From contig OY764903.1 in assembly GCA_963668605.1 (NCBI GenBank), positions 4,712,001 through 4,776,000 on the forward strand: a stretch of 64,000 nt of DNA, written 5' to 3'. The DNA comes from G963668605 sp963668605 (GTDB lineage Bacteria; Acidobacteriota; Terriglobia; Bryobacterales; Bryobacteraceae). The translations under genes and the position numbers were made by a program. Positions 61,735-64,000 of this stretch are shown one piece after another (position 1 is the first letter of the stretch; each line of letters begins with the position of its first letter). The notes under the pieces are model-generated. The model had not been told where the DNA came from and made no database searches. It saw only the letters and a program-made list of their open reading frames with translations.

Positions 61735-64000
61735 GTGAATATTCGACTGTTAGCCTGCGCGGCTCTCGTCGCCGCAGCGCCGGTTTGGGCGCAGGATGCA
61801 CGCGGCACGATCATCGGGAGAGTGGCGGATCCAAGCGGAGCGTTCGTGGCCGGTGCAAAGGTGCGCGCGACAAACCTGGCCACCAACACAGGCACGGCAT
61901 CAGTCAGCAATCAGCAGGGCAATTTTGAGATTCCGTTTTTGCAGCCCGGTCTCTATCGCGTGACCGTCGAGCTGCAGGGCTTCTCCGAGGCCGTTCGGGA
62001 GAACGTCGAGGTGAGTGTCGACGAGCGCCTCGAACTGGACTTCCGGCTCGAGGTCGGCAACGTGAACACAACGGTCGTGGTCACTGCGGAATCGACCATG
62101 CTCGATACCGCCTCACCTTCAATCGGCATGGTCGTGGACGAGAAGCAGGTAGCGGAGTTGCCGATCGCGGGCGGTAACGCGTTTTATCTGGCGCGTCTCA
62201 CGCCCGGCGTAATGGCGACCGGAGGACACAGCCCGGGTAATCCTTTCGATCTCGGCCACGCTTCGGGCAGCATCGTCGTAAACGGGACGCGCAGCGGCTC
62301 AAGCGAAATCTCAGTGGACGGCGCTTCCAGCATGAGCGGGAACAACGCCAGCTTCTCGCCCATGCAGGATCTTGTGCAGGAGTTCAAGATCCAGACGCTG
62401 GCCTTTGACGCGAGCGCCGGACACGGCACGGGCGCGATCGTGAATGTGAGCATCAAAGCCGGGACGAACGCGCTGCACGGAACTGGCAGTTTTTTCGATT
62501 CGCGAATCCGGGCGAATCCGTGGTTCTATAACAACTACGTCTATGACCCGCGCTCGGGTCCGGTCACCGAAGAGAAGAAAATGCTGGCGGGCAATAGCAC
62601 TTGGCTGCACCAGCGTTGGGGCGCAACGATGGGAGGCCCGATCCGCCTGCCGCGGCTCTACGACGGCACGAACAAGACCTTCTGGGTCTTCGGCTATGAA
62701 GGCATGTATGTGCGCCGCCAGCCGACTACGCGCGATACGGTGCCGACTCTGGCGGAGCGTGAAGGCGATTTTTCCGCTTTGCTGGCGCTCGCCTCGCGCT
62801 ACCAGATTTACGATCCCGCCACGGTCAAGGATAACGGCAACGGCCAGTTCTCCCGGACTCCGCTTCCCGGCAACATTGTGCCCGCTTCGCGCATCTCGCC
62901 CGTGGCGCGCAACCTGCTCGCTTACTATCCGAAACCCAACGCGGCTGCGACGGCCGACGGCCACGACAATTTCTTTCGCATCTACGACGAGAACAAGGAC
63001 TACCGCACGTTTCTCGCGCGCGTCGATCACACGTTCAGCGAAAACCACCGCGTGTACTTTCGCATGAATAATAGCTGGTTCGGCAATCGCGTGCAAAAGC
63101 TGCCCACTCTCGCTGTGGGCGACGTGACGGATCGCCCTTCGTGGGGCGGCGTGATCGACGACGTCCTGGTGTTGGGTCCGCGAATGCTGCTCAATTTGCG
63201 CTATGGCTTCTCGTACATGAATCTGGTCACCTCGCGCTATAGCCAGGGCTTCGACATCACCACGCTCGGCCTGCCGCACAGCCTGGCGGACGAGATTGCG
63301 AGGAAAGGCAACGCGGCGGGCATGGCTTTTCCGTTAATTACTGTCGAAAACATGGCGGACTTGGGCGACACCGGGGGTTCGACGGCAACGACGGCCTACC
63401 ACACCTGGTTCGGCACTCTGACGCATTTGCTGGGAAGTCACAGCCTGCGGATGGGCGCCGAGTTCCGCCTGATGCGCGAAAACGGTTACAACTACGGCAA
63501 CGTTGCGCCGACTTTCGATTTCGGCACGACGTGGACCAAGGGACCCAATTCGAACTCAGGTGCGGCTGCTATTGGACAGGGTTTTGCCTCGCTGTTGTTC
63601 GGCTTGCCCAGCGGAGGCGGCGTCGATATCAATGCTTCGCGCGCGGAGCAATCCACATTCACCGGGGTCTTCTTCCAGGACGACTGGAAGGCGACGCGCA
63701 AGCTCACAATCAACATGGGCATACGCTACGAGTATGAGAGTCCGACGACGGAACGCTACAACCGCTCGCTGCGCGGATTCGATTTCCAGGTTTCCAATCC
63801 CGTCGAAGCGCAGGCGCGCGCCAATTACGCGCTAGCGCCTATCCCGCAAATTCCCATCGAAGCATTTCGCACGACCGGCGGCCTGACCTTTCCGGGCGCC
63901 AACGGCCTGCCGCGCGGGTTGTGGAATTCCGACAAGAACAACTTCGCGCCACGCTTCGGGCTGGCCTATCGCCTCAACAATAAGACCGTGATTCGCTCCG
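61735..64000 (+). CDS. TonB-dependent receptor with carboxypeptidase-regulatory domain (Oar-like), 3' end missing
   Basis: Open from GTG 61735 to the window edge (755 residues). Signal peptide (IRLLACAALVAAAPVWAQ), then a carboxypeptidase-regulatory beta domain (GTIIGRVADPSGAFVAGAKV; NFEIPFLQPGLYRVTVELQG), then a plug (MVVDEKQVAELPIAGG) and the start of a barrel. The acidobacterial 'Oar-like' form has exactly this layout and takes up or handles polymers with TonB energy. It may serve the same substrate as the sulfatase in front. No TonB box was pinned down. Confidence 0.85.
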   Translation, partial: MNIRLLACAALVAAAPVWAQDARGTIIGRVADPSGAFVAGAKVRATNLATNTGTASVSNQQGNFEIPFLQPGLYRVTVELQGFSEAVRENVEVSVDERLELDFRLEVGNVNTTVVVTAESTMLDTASPSIGMVVDEKQVAELPIAGGNAFYLARLTPGVMATGGHSPGNPFDLGHASGSIVVNGTRSGSSEISVDGASSMSGNNASFSPMQDLVQEFKIQTLAFDASAGHGTGAIVNVSIKAGTNALHGTGSFFDSRIRANPWFYNNYVYDPRSGPVTEEKKMLAGNSTWLHQRWGATMGGPIRLPRLYDGTNKTFWVFGYEGMYVRRQPTTRDTVPTLAEREGDFSALLALASRYQIYDPATVKDNGNGQFSRTPLPGNIVPASRISPVARNLLAYYPKPNAAATADGHDNFFRIYDENKDYRTFLARVDHTFSENHRVYFRMNNSWFGNRVQKLPTLAVGDVTDRPSWGGVIDDVLVLGPRMLLNLRYGFSYMNLVTSRYSQGFDITTLGLPHSLADEIARKGNAAGMAFPLITVENMADLGDTGGSTATTAYHTWFGTLTHLLGSHSLRMGAEFRLMRENGYNYGNVAPTFDFGTTWTKGPNSNSGAAAIGQGFASLLFGLPSGGGVDINASRAEQSTFTGVFFQDDWKATRKLTINMGIRYEYESPTTERYNRSLRGFDFQVSNPVEAQARANYALAPIPQIPIEAFRTTGGLTFPGANGLPRGLWNSDKNNFAPRFGLAYRLNNKTVIRS

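Overview
The window looks like chromosomal DNA of a GC-rich Gram-negative Acidobacteriota, most likely of the Solibacter/Bryobacter type. This is inferred from the gene style: several Gfo/Idh/MocA oxidoreductases and TIM-barrel isomerases with twin-arginine leaders, a Tat-type sulfatase, a large carboxypeptidase-regulatory-domain TonB receptor, a Pro/Gly-rich TPR protein, and an outer membrane shown by lpxA, lpxD, porin and TolC. It holds about 57 protein genes. No rRNA, tRNA or CRISPR array was seen.

Region 1 (1-13000) is a sugar-catabolism and accessory zone. It has the end of a rhamnogalacturonan-lyase-like protein, a J-domain/WG-repeat protein, a PfkB kinase, an EamA exporter, a 2-hydroxyacid dehydrogenase and a PLP dehydratase/racemase. 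Next comes a group II intron nested inside a small multi-hairpin element bounded by CTAG copies. After it lies a minus-strand operon: a DHDPS-family aldolase with a C-terminal encapsulation-peptide-like helix, a tandem bacterial microcompartment (BMC) shell protein, a Tat-exported Gfo/Idh protein and a mutarotase-fold protein. This aldolase-shell pair is the most interesting system in the window.

Region 2 (13000-35400) holds a PhoR-like kinase next to a porin; an esterase/SMP-30 fusion, galactarate dehydratase (garD) and AI-2E-type transporter operon; ComEC; a P5C dehydrogenase; an ABC (MacB/LolCD-like) plus LolA-like operon; gatB; and an unusual pairing of a PRC/MgtE_N/CBS protein with an Nramp-related transporter whose metal-site motifs suggest magnesium.

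Region 3 (35400-52600) holds a radical SAM protein with an N-terminal beta domain, a glycosylasparaginase, a CusF-like lipoprotein, lpxD and lpxA back to back, a tolC/RND/adaptor operon, a TPR protein, a receiver protein, a GnnA-like oxidoreductase and a TonB-type protein.

Region 4 (52600-64000) starts with a repeat-rich intergenic stretch carrying two copies of a palindromic repeat that also occurs at 20890. It continues with a FliA/WhiG-type sigma factor, SppA, two TIM-barrel isomerases, the conserved rplU-rpmA-obgE cluster, a Dabb protein, a sulfatase and a TonB-dependent receptor cut by the window end.

Functions were assigned by reading motifs by eye; no database search was possible. Start codons were chosen from Shine-Dalgarno spacing, signal peptides, neighbour spacing and expected family length.
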